From the NCBI RefSeq assembly GCF_040958095.1, contig NC_091172.1:25434562-25498561 (forward strand): a stretch of 64,000 bases of DNA. Reading direction: 5' to 3'. Shown in pieces: positions 53,197-63,814 of the stretch (within the stretch, counting starts at the first letter, position 1; each line of letters starts with the position of its first letter). A model generated the notes under the pieces. That model saw only the letters and a program-made list of their open reading frames with translations, ran no database searches and was not told the DNA's origin. A program made the position numbers and the translations under genes. The DNA comes from Procambarus clarkii. Taxonomy: Eukaryota; Arthropoda; Malacostraca; Decapoda; Cambaridae.

Positions 53197-53245
53197 CGGG
53201 ACCAAATGGCCAAAGCTCAACCCTTGCTAGTAGAACTAGGTGAGT
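52796..53245 (+). mobile_element. Three stacked LINE 3' tails in (AC)n
   Basis: Successive tails at about 52805-52996, 53064-53110 and 53196-53245 each end GGTGAGTAC or a variant. They are separated by (AC)n at 52999-53044 and 53111-53192. Each is cut at a different 5' position. Confidence 0.85.
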
Positions 53246-53407
53246 ACTAGAGAGGGAACATAGACAAGCACACGGTTCGAGTGAATGGGACGGTGTTTAG
53301 TATCACACTCTCGTAAAACGGTGTGACGGTCGTAAAGTGACCATAAAATGCACCGTAAATGTCATAAGTCAGCGTGCAAAACATTGCACACGGACCGTTA
53401 AATCAAC
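53246..53407. other. Short spacer, no feature
   Basis: CGGTGTTTAGTATCAC, ACGGTGTGACGGTCG and similar loosely repeated ACGGT motifs. Confidence 0.35.
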
Positions 53408-53664
53408 GGGGCCTGACAGCTGAGTGGACAGCGCTCGGGATTCATAGTCCCGAGGTTCCGGGTTCGATCCCCGGTGGAAGCGGAAACAAAATGGGCAGAG
53501 TTTCTTTCACCCTGATGCAACTGTTCACAGTAAATAGGCACCTGGGAGTTAGACAGCTGCTACGGGCTGCGTCCTGGGAATGTGTAACAAAAAGGAGGCC
53601 TGGTCGAGGACCGGGCCGCGGGGACGCTATAAGCCCCGAAATCATCTCAAGAGACGAAGATAAC
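53408..53664 (+). mobile_element. tRNA-derived SINE (family S), full length
   Basis: The head GGGGCCTGACAGCTGAGTGG carries the A box. The B box GGTTCGATCCC is at 53461-53471. The body has AAACAAAATGGGCAGAGTTT and CACCTGGGAGTTAGACAGC, and the end GGCCTGGTCGAGGACCGGGC, CCGAAATCATCTCAAG and GATAACC. Confidence 0.88.
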
Positions 53665-55059
53665 CATGAAAATGATCACCATTGGTTGAGTGTGACATCA
53701 GCAGGTATTGCGCCGTGATCTAACTATTCTCGGCAGGTAACTTATCCTAATGCATCACCATGTTCATCATCATTGCTGAGTGTCACAATTATTTATGATA
53801 ATCTAGTGACTTACTAAGTTACGATAGCCGATATTTTACCATACTAGGATGCGTTACGTTACGATACTAGGATGATTCACGATGGCATAACATCATGATC
53901 ATTTGCGATACCTCAATTTTGTAATAATTTATGACCGGTTGTAGCCAAAATAATTTACGACAGTCCAGCGGTAGCGTAATTAACTTACAATGTGCTTCAC
54001 AACAGTACGATAGCCTACAATCTGGATAATTTCATATTTTTTTTATCTTTATTTAATAAAATACAGCATAAATCATATAGGCTCGTAGCAAGACGATTTT
54101 GTTTTGCGTATAGCCTACTCTCCGAATTATATTTGACAACCTAGTCTTAGGACGATTTCTGATCATTTGACATCAGATATAATTACTATTGTCTTACGTA
54201 GTGTCATTCTTATTGAAAGTATTATATGCAGGTGTCTGAATTTCTTCCTTTTGATAATTAATTCATGTAACACAGTCCAAGGATAATCTGTATCTGTAAA
54301 TGAGAATGTTTGTTCGTGTAAAGTAGTAGGCCTGCAGACTAGCCTCACCCAACGTTCACACATGAAACATGGGAGTATTATAGGCCAGTAGGGGGGGTTG
54401 CTCCAAGTGCTATGATTTAAGAAATATCGGCATCGTGAGAAACCCACCTGTGGTTTTCATGAAGGCTGAAATTAAATCAGGGGTTGGGAAAGTTTGTAAG
54501 GAGAGCGGACGATTGGGAGAGAAGGTGGAGAGGTGAGAGGGAGGGAGAGAGAGGTTAAGAGGGTGGAGAGGTAAGGAAAGAGGGTGGAGAGGGAAATGGA
54601 GGGGAAGAGGCAGATGAGAGGGGTATGTTCGAGGGAAGGGAGATGGAGGAGAGGGGGATAGGAGTAGAGAGACACGGGCCCAGCCTGTTACCCATCTAGT
54701 TACTGATAACTCACTGTCAGGATGATTTACGATTAACTAGACCTCAGGTGAATTACAATAACGTAACGTAACTGATAATATGCCACAGCCTGGCATAGGC
54801 AGACTTCACGATAGCCTCGCACACGGATAATTCAGGAGAGAGAGAATATACCCAGATGACTGCCACTGACAGACACCAAGATGGTTTACAATAGACTAGC
54901 ACAAGGATCGCAAGAGAGAGAGGTAGGAAGGGAGCGGCTCTCACCCAATATATCATCTCTAGCGGGTCAGCTCAGTGGGTAGGAAGAGGAGGAGACACAC
55001 TACAAGCACAGTTATCTCCCTCTGCATCGCATTCTTCTGAGCGTTGTGGAGTCCTCTGG
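53665..55059. other. Degenerate ancient repeat and GA-rich tract; no gene
   Basis: From 53750 to 54030 and 54700 to 54920 a loose TTTACGATAGCCTAGCACAAGGAT-like theme recurs with a roughly 25-35 bp period, too diverged to align by eye. A GAGAGGGAGG-rich tract is at 54515-54670. Confidence 0.35.
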
Positions 55060-55835
55060 TGGTGTGGGACTGCCTAGTAGATCTGGGGTACATGGATATG
55101 TACTCGGGGGCTGCCTAGTAGGTCTGGGGTACATGGATATGTACTCGGGGGCTGCCTAGTAGGTCTGGGGTACATGGATATGTACTCGGGGGCTGCCTAG
55201 TAGGTCTGGGGTACATGGATATGTACTCGGGGGCTGCCTAGTAGGTCTGGGGTACATGGATATGTACTCGGGGGCTGCCTAGTAGGTCTGGGGTACATGG
55301 ATATGTACTCGGGGGCTGCCTAGTAGGCCTGAGGTACATGGATATGTACTCGGGGGCTGCCTAGTAGCCCTGGGGTACATGGATATGTACTCGGGGGCTG
55401 CCTAGTAGGCCTGAGGTACATGGATATGTACTCGGGGGCTGCCTAGTAGCCCTGGGGTACATGGATATGTACTCGGGGGCTGCCTAGTAGCCCTGGGGTA
55501 CATGGATATGTACTCGGGGGCTGCCTAGTAGCCCTGGGGTACATGGATATGTACTCAGGGGCTGCCTAGTAGCCCTGGGGTACATGGATATGTTGACCAG
55601 ACCACACACTAGAAGGTGAAGGAACGACGACATTTCGGCCCGTCCTGGACCATTCTCAAGTCGATTGTGAAGTACAGTCGACTTGAGAATGGTCCAGGAC
55701 GGACCGAAACGTCGTCGTCGTTTCACCTTCTAGTGTGTGGTCTGGTCAACATATTTCAGTCACGTTATTGTGGCTTATCGCCTGCACACGGATATGTACT
55801 CGCGGGCTGCCTAGTAGCCCTGGGGCACATGGATG
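55060..55835 (+). repeat. 41-bp minisatellite, about 13 units plus a detached unit
   Basis: The unit begins GGGCTGCCTAGTAGGTCTGG and includes the small palindrome TACATGGATATGTA. It runs from 55060 to 55587. A final unit (ACGGATATGTACTCGCGGGC...) lies at 55783-55835 beyond an inserted palindrome. Confidence 0.93.
55588..55754. repeat. 167-bp near-perfect palindrome inserted in the array
   Basis: The arms are ATATGTTGACCAGACCACAC at the left and GTGTGGTCTGGTCAACATAT at the right, meeting at about 55670 (GATTGTGAAGTACAGTCGAC). A single arm is at 2150-2226. It has no coding capacity. Confidence 0.9.
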
Positions 55836-55865
55836 TTATTTATGAGATGATAGTTCTTGTATACA

Positions 55866-56012
55866 CAGATCCATATTCATGTCATGAAGACATTACACGA
55901 CCAACTTTTCCGCCTCCGCCTCCACAAGAGTATGATGAAGCTCATTGTACTTGTAGAGAACAGGGCCTTGTGCACACGCCACCAGTTCTGATTGTTGCCG
56001 CGGGAGGAGGCT
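55866..56012 (+). CDS. Possible terminal coding exon
   Basis: After a pyrimidine-containing acceptor-like TTCTTGTATACACAG, the frame runs 47 codons to a TAG: PYSCHEDITRPTFPPPPPQE, then a Cys-containing YDEAHCTCREQGLVHTPPVL stretch and a Gly-rich end. It lies between a minisatellite and a LINE and is not repeat-derived as far as I can see. No partner exon was found and the family is unknown. A chance frame is quite possible. Confidence 0.25.
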
Positions 56013-56985
56013 AGTTTATTGTGCACCCCATACCCATCCTGTGAGCGGTAGCGCAAAAAGCATTACAGAGGGCACAAAAGGTCTTTATCAGACCTCATCT
56101 TAGATTATTACATAAACAATTTCATCTATCCTTCACACCTTATAGTTACAATGTCAGCTAGTTACAGAGAAAGTGCTATTACAAGAGCTATATATTTACA
56201 GTAAGTCATCATACATTAATGGTAGGTCTTATCGCTAATACATAATAGTTTGACCAATGGGGATATTACAGAGTCATAGGGGAGCTTCTGTTTATTATTA
56301 GTCTTCACAATATGCTACTTGTTTCTGAATCTCATATGTCGTTCATCTACTGGAAGCGAAATGTGGATACAGTGGAAGGATTTCAGGTAATTTATCCATG
56401 GTAATAAGATAGGTTACCATATCATACAGAGTGAGCTTAGATTTATCTCTAAATGGCTCAATTTTACTACAATCCAAGATATAGTGTTCGTGTGTCCCTG
56501 TCTTTGTCCACACACTTTACACTTTACTTCATCTAGATCCCTATACAAGCCGAACTGCCAGAGATACTTGTAACCAAGTCTTATACGAGCTGTGATAACA
56601 TCTGTTAGTCTACTGACTTTGTTACTTGCCCCATACACATGTTTTACTTCACACATTTCATTGTGATGAACAATGGACCTGCTAGTTCCAGTTTGCACTG
56701 TTCTACTTTCTTCAAATTCATCCAGGAGTTCTCGTCTAATGACACTTTTAAGGGACCTATTTGATAATTCAAGATTCCGTTCAATACTGTCTTTATTTAC
56801 TGCAGCCTTAGCAAGGGCGTCAACTTTGTCATGTTCCTGCAGGCCAATGTGAGAAGGAATCCACAACATTTTTATATTTACCCTCTTGCTAAGTATTCTT
56901 ATATATCTACGTCTAGCTTCCAAGACGCCTTGGTCTTGAGCGCTAAGCTTCGAGGAGAGACGACAGTTGGTTATTGGCTACTCTA
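56013..56985 (-). mobile_element. RNase-H-type LINE copy (family B), C-terminal part and 3' end
   Basis: The minus-strand frame 56414-56923 contains an RNase H end (KMLWIPSHIGLQEHDKVDAL, with the conserved H and D), then TARIRLGYKYLWQFG and a CKVCGQRQGHTNT knuckle start. It then continues in another frame. The 3' untranslated part runs to about 56013 (CTAGTTTATTGTGCACCCC). RNase H plus knuckle distinguishes it from the CR1-like family. Confidence 0.75.
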
Positions 56986-57019
56986 ATATCTAAAGATACT
57001 AAGTATCTTTAGATATTAT
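56985..57019. repeat. Perfect 35-bp palindrome
   Basis: The arms TAATATCTAAAGATAC and GTATCTTTAGATATTA are separated by TAA, adjoining the LINE family B copy. Confidence 0.95.
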
Positions 57020-57229
57020 AAGTACAAAACGGTTATTCTTGCGCAAAACTAGACTATATAAACGAAAATTAGTGATAAGAGAATAACGACACCTGTCATT
57101 CATGCCAGACAGAACTTTTCTTTGTGAACGAAATGTTTCGTTGGTAGCAGCTTAAGGGTTAGGAGTGGCTATGTTGTTTCTTGCTTATTGAGAGTTTGCT
57201 GGGCCGAGTCTCATTTCACGAATGTGCAT
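57020..57229. other. No feature
   Basis: Unique-looking spacer. Confidence 0.35.
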
Positions 57230-57430
57230 GTGTGCTTGTACTCGTCTAGCCGTGCTTTTAGAAGTTAAGCTCCAGCTCTTGGATCCACTCAACCTTCAAT
57301 CGACTTGAGTCCTGCATGATTTGGGTTGTCATTTCTGCAATTGAATTTGTACATGGAGTCTGACTCAACCACCTCAGTCCGTAATTCATGTATGTCCTTA
57401 TCCACTGATGTGTGTGTGTGTGTGTGTGTG
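57230..57430 (-). mobile_element. Diverged CR1-like LINE tail ending in (GT)n
   Basis: GTACTCGTCTAGCCGTGCTT, CAACCTTCAATCGACTTGAG and GTACATGGAGTCTGACTCAA are decayed forms of the family A tail. The 5' truncation point at 57411 is a (GT)10 tract. Confidence 0.65.
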
Positions 57431-57484
57431 TTGGTGGATAGATGGGTGCATGTGTGAGTGTGTATATGTGTTTTTTTTTTCTCT

Positions 57485-57575
57485 TATTATTATTTTCTAC
57501 CGCAGACGTGGCCACACATTTACAATGCTAGCCAGCATATATACATTTTCTTCTGTCCTCCATGGACAGGGTTAG
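57485..57575 (+). repeat. Dispersed repeat shared with 62060-62145
   Basis: ACGTGGCCACACATTTACAA, GCATATATACATTTTCTTCT and GTCCTCCATGGACAGGG match the complement of 62060-62145. Confidence 0.75.
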
Positions 57576-57599
57576 AGATGTGTGTATGTGGGTGTTTAT

Positions 57600-57728
57600 G
57601 TGTACTCACCTAGTTGTATTCACCTAGTTTTGCTTGTTGGGGTTGAGCTCTGCTCTTTTGGCCCCACCTCTCAACTGTCAATCAATCAACTCTTACTAAT
57701 ACTAACTAATTTTTCACACACACACACA
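57600..57728 (-). mobile_element. CR1-like LINE tail, ACTAACTA variant
   Basis: TGTACTCACCTAGTTGTATT, CACCTCTCAACTGTCAATCA and TACTAATACTAACTAA match 36404-36515. The 5' side is (CA)n at 57715-57729. Confidence 0.75.
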
Positions 57729-57903
57729 CCGAGGAAGCAGCCCGTAACAGCTGTCTAACTCCCAGGTACCTATTTATTGCTAGGTAACAGGGGCATCAAG
57801 GTGAAAGAAAGTCTGCTCATCTGTTTCCGCCGGTGCCGGGATCGAACCCGGACCTTAGGATTACGAGTCCTAAGCGCTGTTTACTCAGCCACAGGCCCCT
57901 CCC
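57729..57903 (-). mobile_element. tRNA-derived SINE (family S)
   Basis: The minus-strand head GGGGCCTGTGGCTGAGTAAA and B box GGTTCGATCCC (57838-57848) are followed by the S body down to CAGCTGTTACGGGCTGC. Its truncated end lies in (CA)n. Confidence 0.85.
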
Positions 57904-58361
57904 TCACATGTGTGGGTGGGTATGGGTGTACTTCCCTCTTTGTGTCTGTTGGTGGTATATACAGCCCCGCTCTTTTGATTTGCCACAACATACAAAATAC
58001 GACGTGCTAACCTAACCATAAACGTACTAACCCAAGCCACCCACCTAGCCTAACTTACCAATGCATAGAAAACATGGATATTTGTGAGAGTCGTTACTTT
58101 TCATAGTACACTGTAATGTGTACGTTGTGGGGGGGGGCATAAGGTACAATATAAGACATACTAGTTGAGTGGCCGGGTTGTACAGCGTGTGTTAACATAG
58201 AAATAGTTGAATAGTTATAATGAAACGTTCACCGTCGTTCAGTTAGCTTGACCAACCAGACTGTTGGGTGCTGTATACTACCATTCCGTAACCTGAACTG
58301 TTGTAGTGGCTTGAGAGACGAAACAAAGTGACATCGTCCGTACTTTCTGAGACAGGCAATG
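57904..58361. other. No gene seen
   Basis: Contains CTAACCTAACC motifs near 58008-58060 and a G run near 58131. Confidence 0.35.
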
Positions 58362-58496
58362 AGAAGGTTAGGTGAGGTCGGTGTTTTCTACGAAGCTTTT
58401 CAAGATAAACTAAAATATTCACAATCAATTAGTATGTCACATATGCACTTATTAAATAAGCCAATATTGACTAAAAGCAAGTGCGAGAACGGGTTG
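58362..58496. mobile_element. Half copy of palindromic MITE M2
   Basis: GAAGGTTAGGTGAGGTCGGT through GTGCGAGAACGGGTTG matches only the right arm of 39007-39388. Confidence 0.85.
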
Positions 58497-58669
58497 CATC
58501 CGTGCGCAGTGTGATGTTCTTCTGTTCACTCGTCTTCTAGAGTCACTCTACGAGCCCAGATGGTCTGGAGGAGCTGTTTGTGGCTCTCATTAACCCACAA
58601 GTAATGTATGGATATTTATTGTGAGCTTAATGGCTCAGCTCATGATAACAACCACAGAGGCCCACAATG

Positions 58670-58737
58670 GGGACCAATGAGCCAGAGCTCAACCCCCCTT
58701 CCCCCCCCCCCCCCCGCAAGCACAACTAGGTGAGTTC
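58670..58737 (+). mobile_element. CR1-like LINE 3' tail, 68 bp
   Basis: CCAATGAGCCAGAGCTCAAC, a 17-C run, then GCAAGCACAACTAGGTGAGT. No (AC)n lies beside it. Confidence 0.7.
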
Positions 58738-58744
58738 AATATAG

Positions 58745-58861
58745 ATCGTCTGTGGTGTGGTCGGTAGAACTCCGGACGGCGGTTTTTAGGAGTTTGAGCT
58801 CGAATCTCCGATGATCTTAGTGAATGAACTTTATATAGCAATCACGATAGCGTGATTAATA

Positions 58862-58915
<54 letters not shown>
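58745..58915. mobile_element. tRNA-like fragment (family W related) and (TA)n
   Basis: GTGTGGTCGGTAGAACTCCG and GAGCTCGAATCTCCG are A- and B-box-like. ATCACGATAGCGTGATTAAT recalls the W-family start (about 58840-58860). A (TA)n tract follows at 58857-58914. Confidence 0.5.
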
Positions 58916-58922
<7 letters not shown>

Positions 58923-58978
58923 TACACACACAGGAAATCTGACTCAGGACTCTGTACAAAAGTTGATTGATACCTTCG

Positions 58979-59097
58979 GCCTACCCACCTGGTCTAAGGC
59001 CTTCCCACCTGGTCTAAGACCTACCCACCTGGTCTAAGGCCTTCCCACCTGGTCCAAGACCTACCCACCTGGTCCAAGGCCTACCCACCTGGTCTAC
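58979..59097 (+). repeat. 20-bp minisatellite, 6 units
   Basis: The unit is CCTACCCACCTGGTCTAAGG, with a CCTT/CCTA alternation in the first four units. Confidence 0.92.
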
Positions 59098-59785
59098 CTG
59101 TGGCCTAACCATTGGTCTACTTGCCCTCTTACCTACCAATCTATCTCCCCTCCTAATTACCTGTCAACCTAACTTAACTGGTCGTCGTCTTTCCTGGTAG
59201 ACATCTGGTTGCCTTAGGGAGGGAGGGAGGGGTGGGGGGTGTTCTACCAGTGAGAGGGGGAGGAGGGGGTGAGTGGGGGAGGGGGTAGAACCTGATGGCT
59301 ATGGGGGAGCGAGTGTGTTACCTTAGGGAGGTGGTGGGGAACCCCCCCTGAAGGAACAGGGGGGGGGGGGTTCTGCCCGAGGGAGGGGAGGGGGGGGGAG
59401 GGTGGTTGTGCTACTTGAAGGAGATTGTGGGGGGGGGGGGGGCGTGGCGCCAGTGTGGCCTCTCCTGCAGTCTGTGTGAATGACCCCAATGGAAAATCTC
59501 TTCAGGTAATACCACAGTAAGATAGGTGGAGTCTGGGTCTCCCAGGTGGGGGCCATGGTCTCACACTTATTACATATGTACAACACACAGACCGCAAGTG
59601 TCACTTTCAGACAAGACACTATAAAGGAACTTCTGCGATCTTCTATCCCGGCGAGTGCACTTCTGTCTTCTATAGTGCCAAAGATTCCTTCCCTGAGACT
59701 TTTATTTCTACGGTACTCACACGTCAGCGGGTCCATCTTTCTCAGTAACTCACGGGCCAGTCCTCCATAGTGTCAGAACACCACT
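59098..59785. other. G-rich stretch; no gene assigned
   Basis: From 59210 to 59445 the plus strand is very G-rich with several G runs, so G-quadruplex formation is possible. Frames on either strand there reflect composition. Confidence 0.4.
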
Positions 59786-60060
59786 TCGACTCTCCAGCAA
59801 CACGCTGGCTGGTCTCCTGCAGCGAGCATCAGAAATATTGCAGGAACAACCGTGGACATCTTCAAGAGGAAACTAGATTGTTTCCTTCAAGGAGTGCCGG
59901 ACCAACCGGACTGTGGTGGGTATGTGGGCCTGCGGGCCGCTCCAAGCAACAGCCTGGTGCACCAAACTCTCACAAGTCAAGCCTGGCCTCGGGCCGGGCT
60001 TGGGGAGTACAAGAACTCCTAGAACCCAATCAACCAGGTATCAACCAGGTAACGCACTGG
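59786..60060 (+). mobile_element. LINE 3'-terminal fragment (family C)
   Basis: The frame ends of LINE ORF2 are visible: AGTVDIFKRKLDCFLQGVPD, then QPDCGGYVGLRAAPSNS. The 3' region follows to CAACCAGGTATCAACCAGGT, a short direct repeat. Confidence 0.65.
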
Positions 60061-60825
60061 CTGGCTCCCCCCCAAAGCCTTCACCTACAACAAGCCTTAA
60101 GAGGACAGACGGGCGTTAATTGCATCTAGTAACTCAACTGGGCCATCCCGGGATACGTCGGGCCAAGCACCAATACTTCACTAGTTATCACAGACAATTC
60201 AGTCTCCACCAAGTCGGCCCAATTGTTCCCACTGGAACAAGTCTTGGGTTCAGGACTACCCTGGGTGAACTGACTCTAGTCGACCTCCACATCACTTCTG
60301 AGGAGTAAAACTTGTATAGTAAGATGGAAACTACACAGTTGGCAATAAGATCACAGCCTTCCACCAGGGAACAGAAAATGGGGTCGGGTGCACTCAAAAG
60401 ATGGCGTTGACATCGTTACAGTGACCAATGGTGTGTCGTGGTGATGTTTGTTTGAGGAGGGGTGGTGACTAAGGGTGTATGAGAGTGATCTAGGGTGTAT
60501 GAGGGTGACCTAGGGCGTGTGTGACCCCGGACAGTGACCCTAGACCACTAGAGAGGGTGCCCCGTCACCCTGGCGCCAGCACCCCCACTCGTCAGCAGTA
60601 TGGGGTGGTTAGGGGGGGGGAGAAAGTTTAGCGCTGAGACAAGATATATATAACTGGGGTCTGAAGCATGAAGGAGGAGGAGGGGGAGGCAGAGGGGAGG
60701 GGGTGAAGTAGGAGGGGGAAGGTTAGGGAGGGGGTGACGGAGAGGGGGGGTAAGTAGTGATGGTGATTATTAAGCTTGGTCAACCGCTTCCCCCCTCTCC
60801 CCTCCCCCCCTCCCCCTTCAGCAAC
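60061..60825. other. No gene seen; short G-rich repeats
   Basis: About three GAGGGTGACCTAGGGTGTAT-type units lie at 60468-60520. A GAGGGGGA-rich tract at 60675-60750 is followed by a C-rich tract at 60789-60822. Confidence 0.45.
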
Positions 60826-61680
60826 CATCCTGTCCTGAATGTTGGCATCTCAAGGCATGACACTGTTGATATGCTTGCTAAGTCAGCCTGCAGAAAACCA
60901 GTGGTAGAAATTGATATGGGTGTTTCACTAGCAGTGACAAAGAGAATACTTAAACAAATATCTAATGAAGATCTCACCGACCTAACAAATTCACAAAGAC
61001 CTGAAAGTTGTAGCATTAAATATTATGATAGATATCGTGAGGAGACATTCTATTAGTCCCATTCACATGTGGAACTAATAGAACAAGAAATCGGCAATGT
61101 GATCTTATAGTGGCCAGAATACGCCTGGGAGCCGGTCGGCCGAGCGGACAGCACACTGGACTTGTGATCCTGTGGTCCCTGGTTCGATCCCGGGCGCCGG
61201 CGAGAAACAATGGGCAGAGTTTCTTTCACCCTATGCCCCTGCTACCTAGTAGTAAAATAGGTACCTGGGTGTTAGTCAGCTGTCACGGGCTGCTTCTTGG
61301 GGGTGGAGGCCTGGTCGAGGACCGGGCCGCGGGGACACTAAAGCCCCGAAATCATCTCAAGATAACCTCAAGATAACCTGGGATATAGACGTATCTGGCA
61401 GCTTTCTCAAAACCCAAATGTCGAGTACACAATGTGTCAACTTTGTGAAAGAGAAAACATGCACTCTCTTGAACATTATATTGTAGAATGTCCCATATTG
61501 ACTGACTTTCGCCCTCCTGGGCTAAGGTATGCTGAACTCTGTAGTTACTATATGAGTACTGGAACACTTGATGATATATTGGACTTGTACCCTAGATTGA
61601 CCATGTTTTTCAATTATACATTGTATGTATGTGATGTAACTATATAACCCGAGCTTGTGAAAGCTCCTTCATCACCTTCA
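60826..61680 (+). mobile_element. RNase-H-type LINE copy (family B) interrupted by a SINE
   Basis: The left piece (to 61130) reads the end of RNase H (VGISRHDTVDMLAKSACRKP) and a VARIRLG motif. The right piece (from 61377) resumes with an RIWQLSQ-like stretch and a CCHC-type knuckle (CQLCERENMHSLEHYIVECP), ending near 61650. The SINE at 61131-61376 separates them. Otherwise the frame is little decayed. Confidence 0.8.
61131..61376 (+). mobile_element. tRNA-derived SINE (family S) with perfect target duplication
   Basis: The head GCCGGTCGGCCGAGCGGACA carries the A box, and the B box GGTTCGATCCC is at 61181-61191. The S body and GATAACCTCAAGATAA end follow. CCTGGGA flanks it (61124-61130, 61377-61383). 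This fixes the family's full length at about 246 bp. Confidence 0.93.
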
Positions 61681-62829
61681 GTGATTAAGTGCTTAATTGC
61701 ACACTAGTTTCTCTATCAGCTACCTCACCCTGTCAGAGTAAAAGAGACAAATGTATGTGTATGCATGTGTGTTTATATATGTATGTATATATGTATATGT
61801 ACGTATATGTTTGTGTATGTATATATGTATGTGTATAAAGTATATGTGGAAGCTGATCAGAATTACATTTCACCTTTGTAAATGCACATTAATGACACTA
61901 TGTAAAAGACACATCGAACACTTTATGTAGGGCATACGTAAATCTGTGTATCTATGTATTTACGTATGTAGCTTAGCCTAGCATTTTAAAACCACTATAC
62001 AATCACCTTCTGTGGTTGATTGTTCAATAAACCCTTGAACTATATGCTTAACAAATCTCTCACCCTGTCCATGGAGGACAGAAGAAAATATATATATATG
62101 CTGATTAGCATTCTTAATATGTGGCCACGTCTGTGGTAGAAAAAAAATTGAAGTCCCTCCCCCCTCCCCCCCCCCCCTGTTCTTTGCTACCACTATCGCC
62201 ACCACCACCACCAACCACCAACCACCATTAGTAACACTACCACTCCTATTAAGGCAACCACCACTCACACTATTCCAATATGACAATGTTTACTGCTAGT
62301 CGTTAATTACAGGTGAGAGGTTGTTGTTCCTGAGAACCACCTCAAGGTGACCTCTCTTGCCAAACCGGTACCACTACCACCCCACAACAACAATCTAGTA
62401 GTGAATATGAGCAGCATCCTCACTGTCCTGTGTGGCAGTGAATACATTGTCTGGGAAGTTTCTTTCACATCCTGCACATGTCTCGTCGGCGTCATCTGAG
62501 CTACTTCGATGTGGTCTAGTTGCTCATTTGCATATTTCCCCGATATCAAGTTGTTAAGTTTGCATACCTGTTACCTGTGGTAAGCTCTGCTACTTTATAA
62601 GGACTTACGAATGTTTGTAAGCAGCCTGTGCGTGTTGCCTGACCAGTGGTGGTTAAGTATCATTACTGGCGCCTTGCTCGGCTTAACTTATGCATGTCTT
62701 GTTCGATCAAACTGTGCTGTTGCACTTGACCAGTGATCTCATGTTTTCTTGAAAGTAAAGTGTGTGTTTTTTGTGTCTCAGAGGCAGGGGGGGGGGGGGG
62801 CAGCCTGTTCTCCTGAGCGTACTAAAGTG
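61681..62829. other. Mostly unannotated; TATG microsatellite and dispersed repeat
   Basis: TATGTATATATGTATATG-type repeats are at 61752-61838. The complement of the 57485-57575 repeat is at 62060-62145. A C run and CCACCA motifs are at 62160-62225. A G run is near 62788. Confidence 0.45.
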
Positions 62830-63480
62830 CCCTTATCCTAACCTACCAGCGGACCCCACGCACAGAAAACGGGACAGTATGTTAATTTCACAAGCTGCTC
62901 CCATTTTCTTGTACGACCAGTTTTTGGACTTAGGTGGAGTATACGTCAAAATGCGACGTGCTGTTAGGAGAACGGATTGGGGAGGGGGAAGAGGGGGGTT
63001 GTGGAGGCATGGGAGTAACATTAATAAAATCATTTGGAATGATATTATGTATACTGTAAAAAAAAATAGCATGAGGGGCGTCTCCTGTTGATGCATTAAC
63101 TGAAGATTTGCAGCACACTGAACTAATGGAATAAATTCATACCAATTGGTATTTTCAGAATTCAAGATGACTCTCAATACATCAAATATTTTCGTGTTTG
63201 TACTCCCCACTAACCCGTTACTTGCTGTGTGATGTGGCATGATATTACATTGTTTAATGTTCAACAGTTCACACAAACTGGTTAATATACTATTATTAGA
63301 CTCGGGACCATTGTCCGAAAGATTGACTTTGGTCACGTTAGATCTACAGGTGATACGGCCAAGGCGTGCACGTGCTGTACGTGCTGCTGTTTGGTTCCTT
63401 CATAGGAATTAATTCATAATAACGAGGGAAAATAATCGACCATCGTGTCCCTTTTCCTGTTTCTACAGAATTTGTCAACA
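62830..63480 (-). mobile_element. LTR-retrotransposon integrase fragment (gypsy-like)
   Basis: The minus strand encodes part of an integrase catalytic core, with an LSDNG motif carrying the second conserved Asp, LNIKQCNIMPHH, a SNGLV region where the Glu is expected but the adjacent residues are altered, and NTNWYEFIPLVQCA. The frame is shifted after about 62990. An upstream portion near 63345-63480 is decayed. It has no LTRs or other domains nearby, so it is a dead fragment. Gypsy is favoured over BEL on motif style. Confidence 0.7.
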
Positions 63481-63814
63481 AATCCATTGATACTTAATTC
63501 CATGACACTGTAGTTGCTGGCTTCACTTGGGTTCCATAACCTCACAATTATTCTATAAACAGACTAAACACCTATCAATATAAGCCGTAAATGCAAAGAC
63601 TGTTGAATTTCAAAGTCAAACTGGAAAAGATTATTAAGGCAAATGGTGAGGGGGGGGGGGGGACGTCGACAAGCTGCCGGCTTCCTGTCCTGGTCGAGGC
63701 ATTAGTGGCCCCTCAGGTAAATTCAGGTAAATATAATGAGCATTAACCAATCTCTTTAGCCATCTTGCGCCAGAAATACTCCAGCTGACGTTGCTGGAGC
63801 CTGCGATCGTTCCC
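63481..63814. other. No gene seen
   Basis: A G run is at 63649-63661. AGGTAAATTCAGGTAAAT is a short direct repeat near 63715. Confidence 0.4.
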
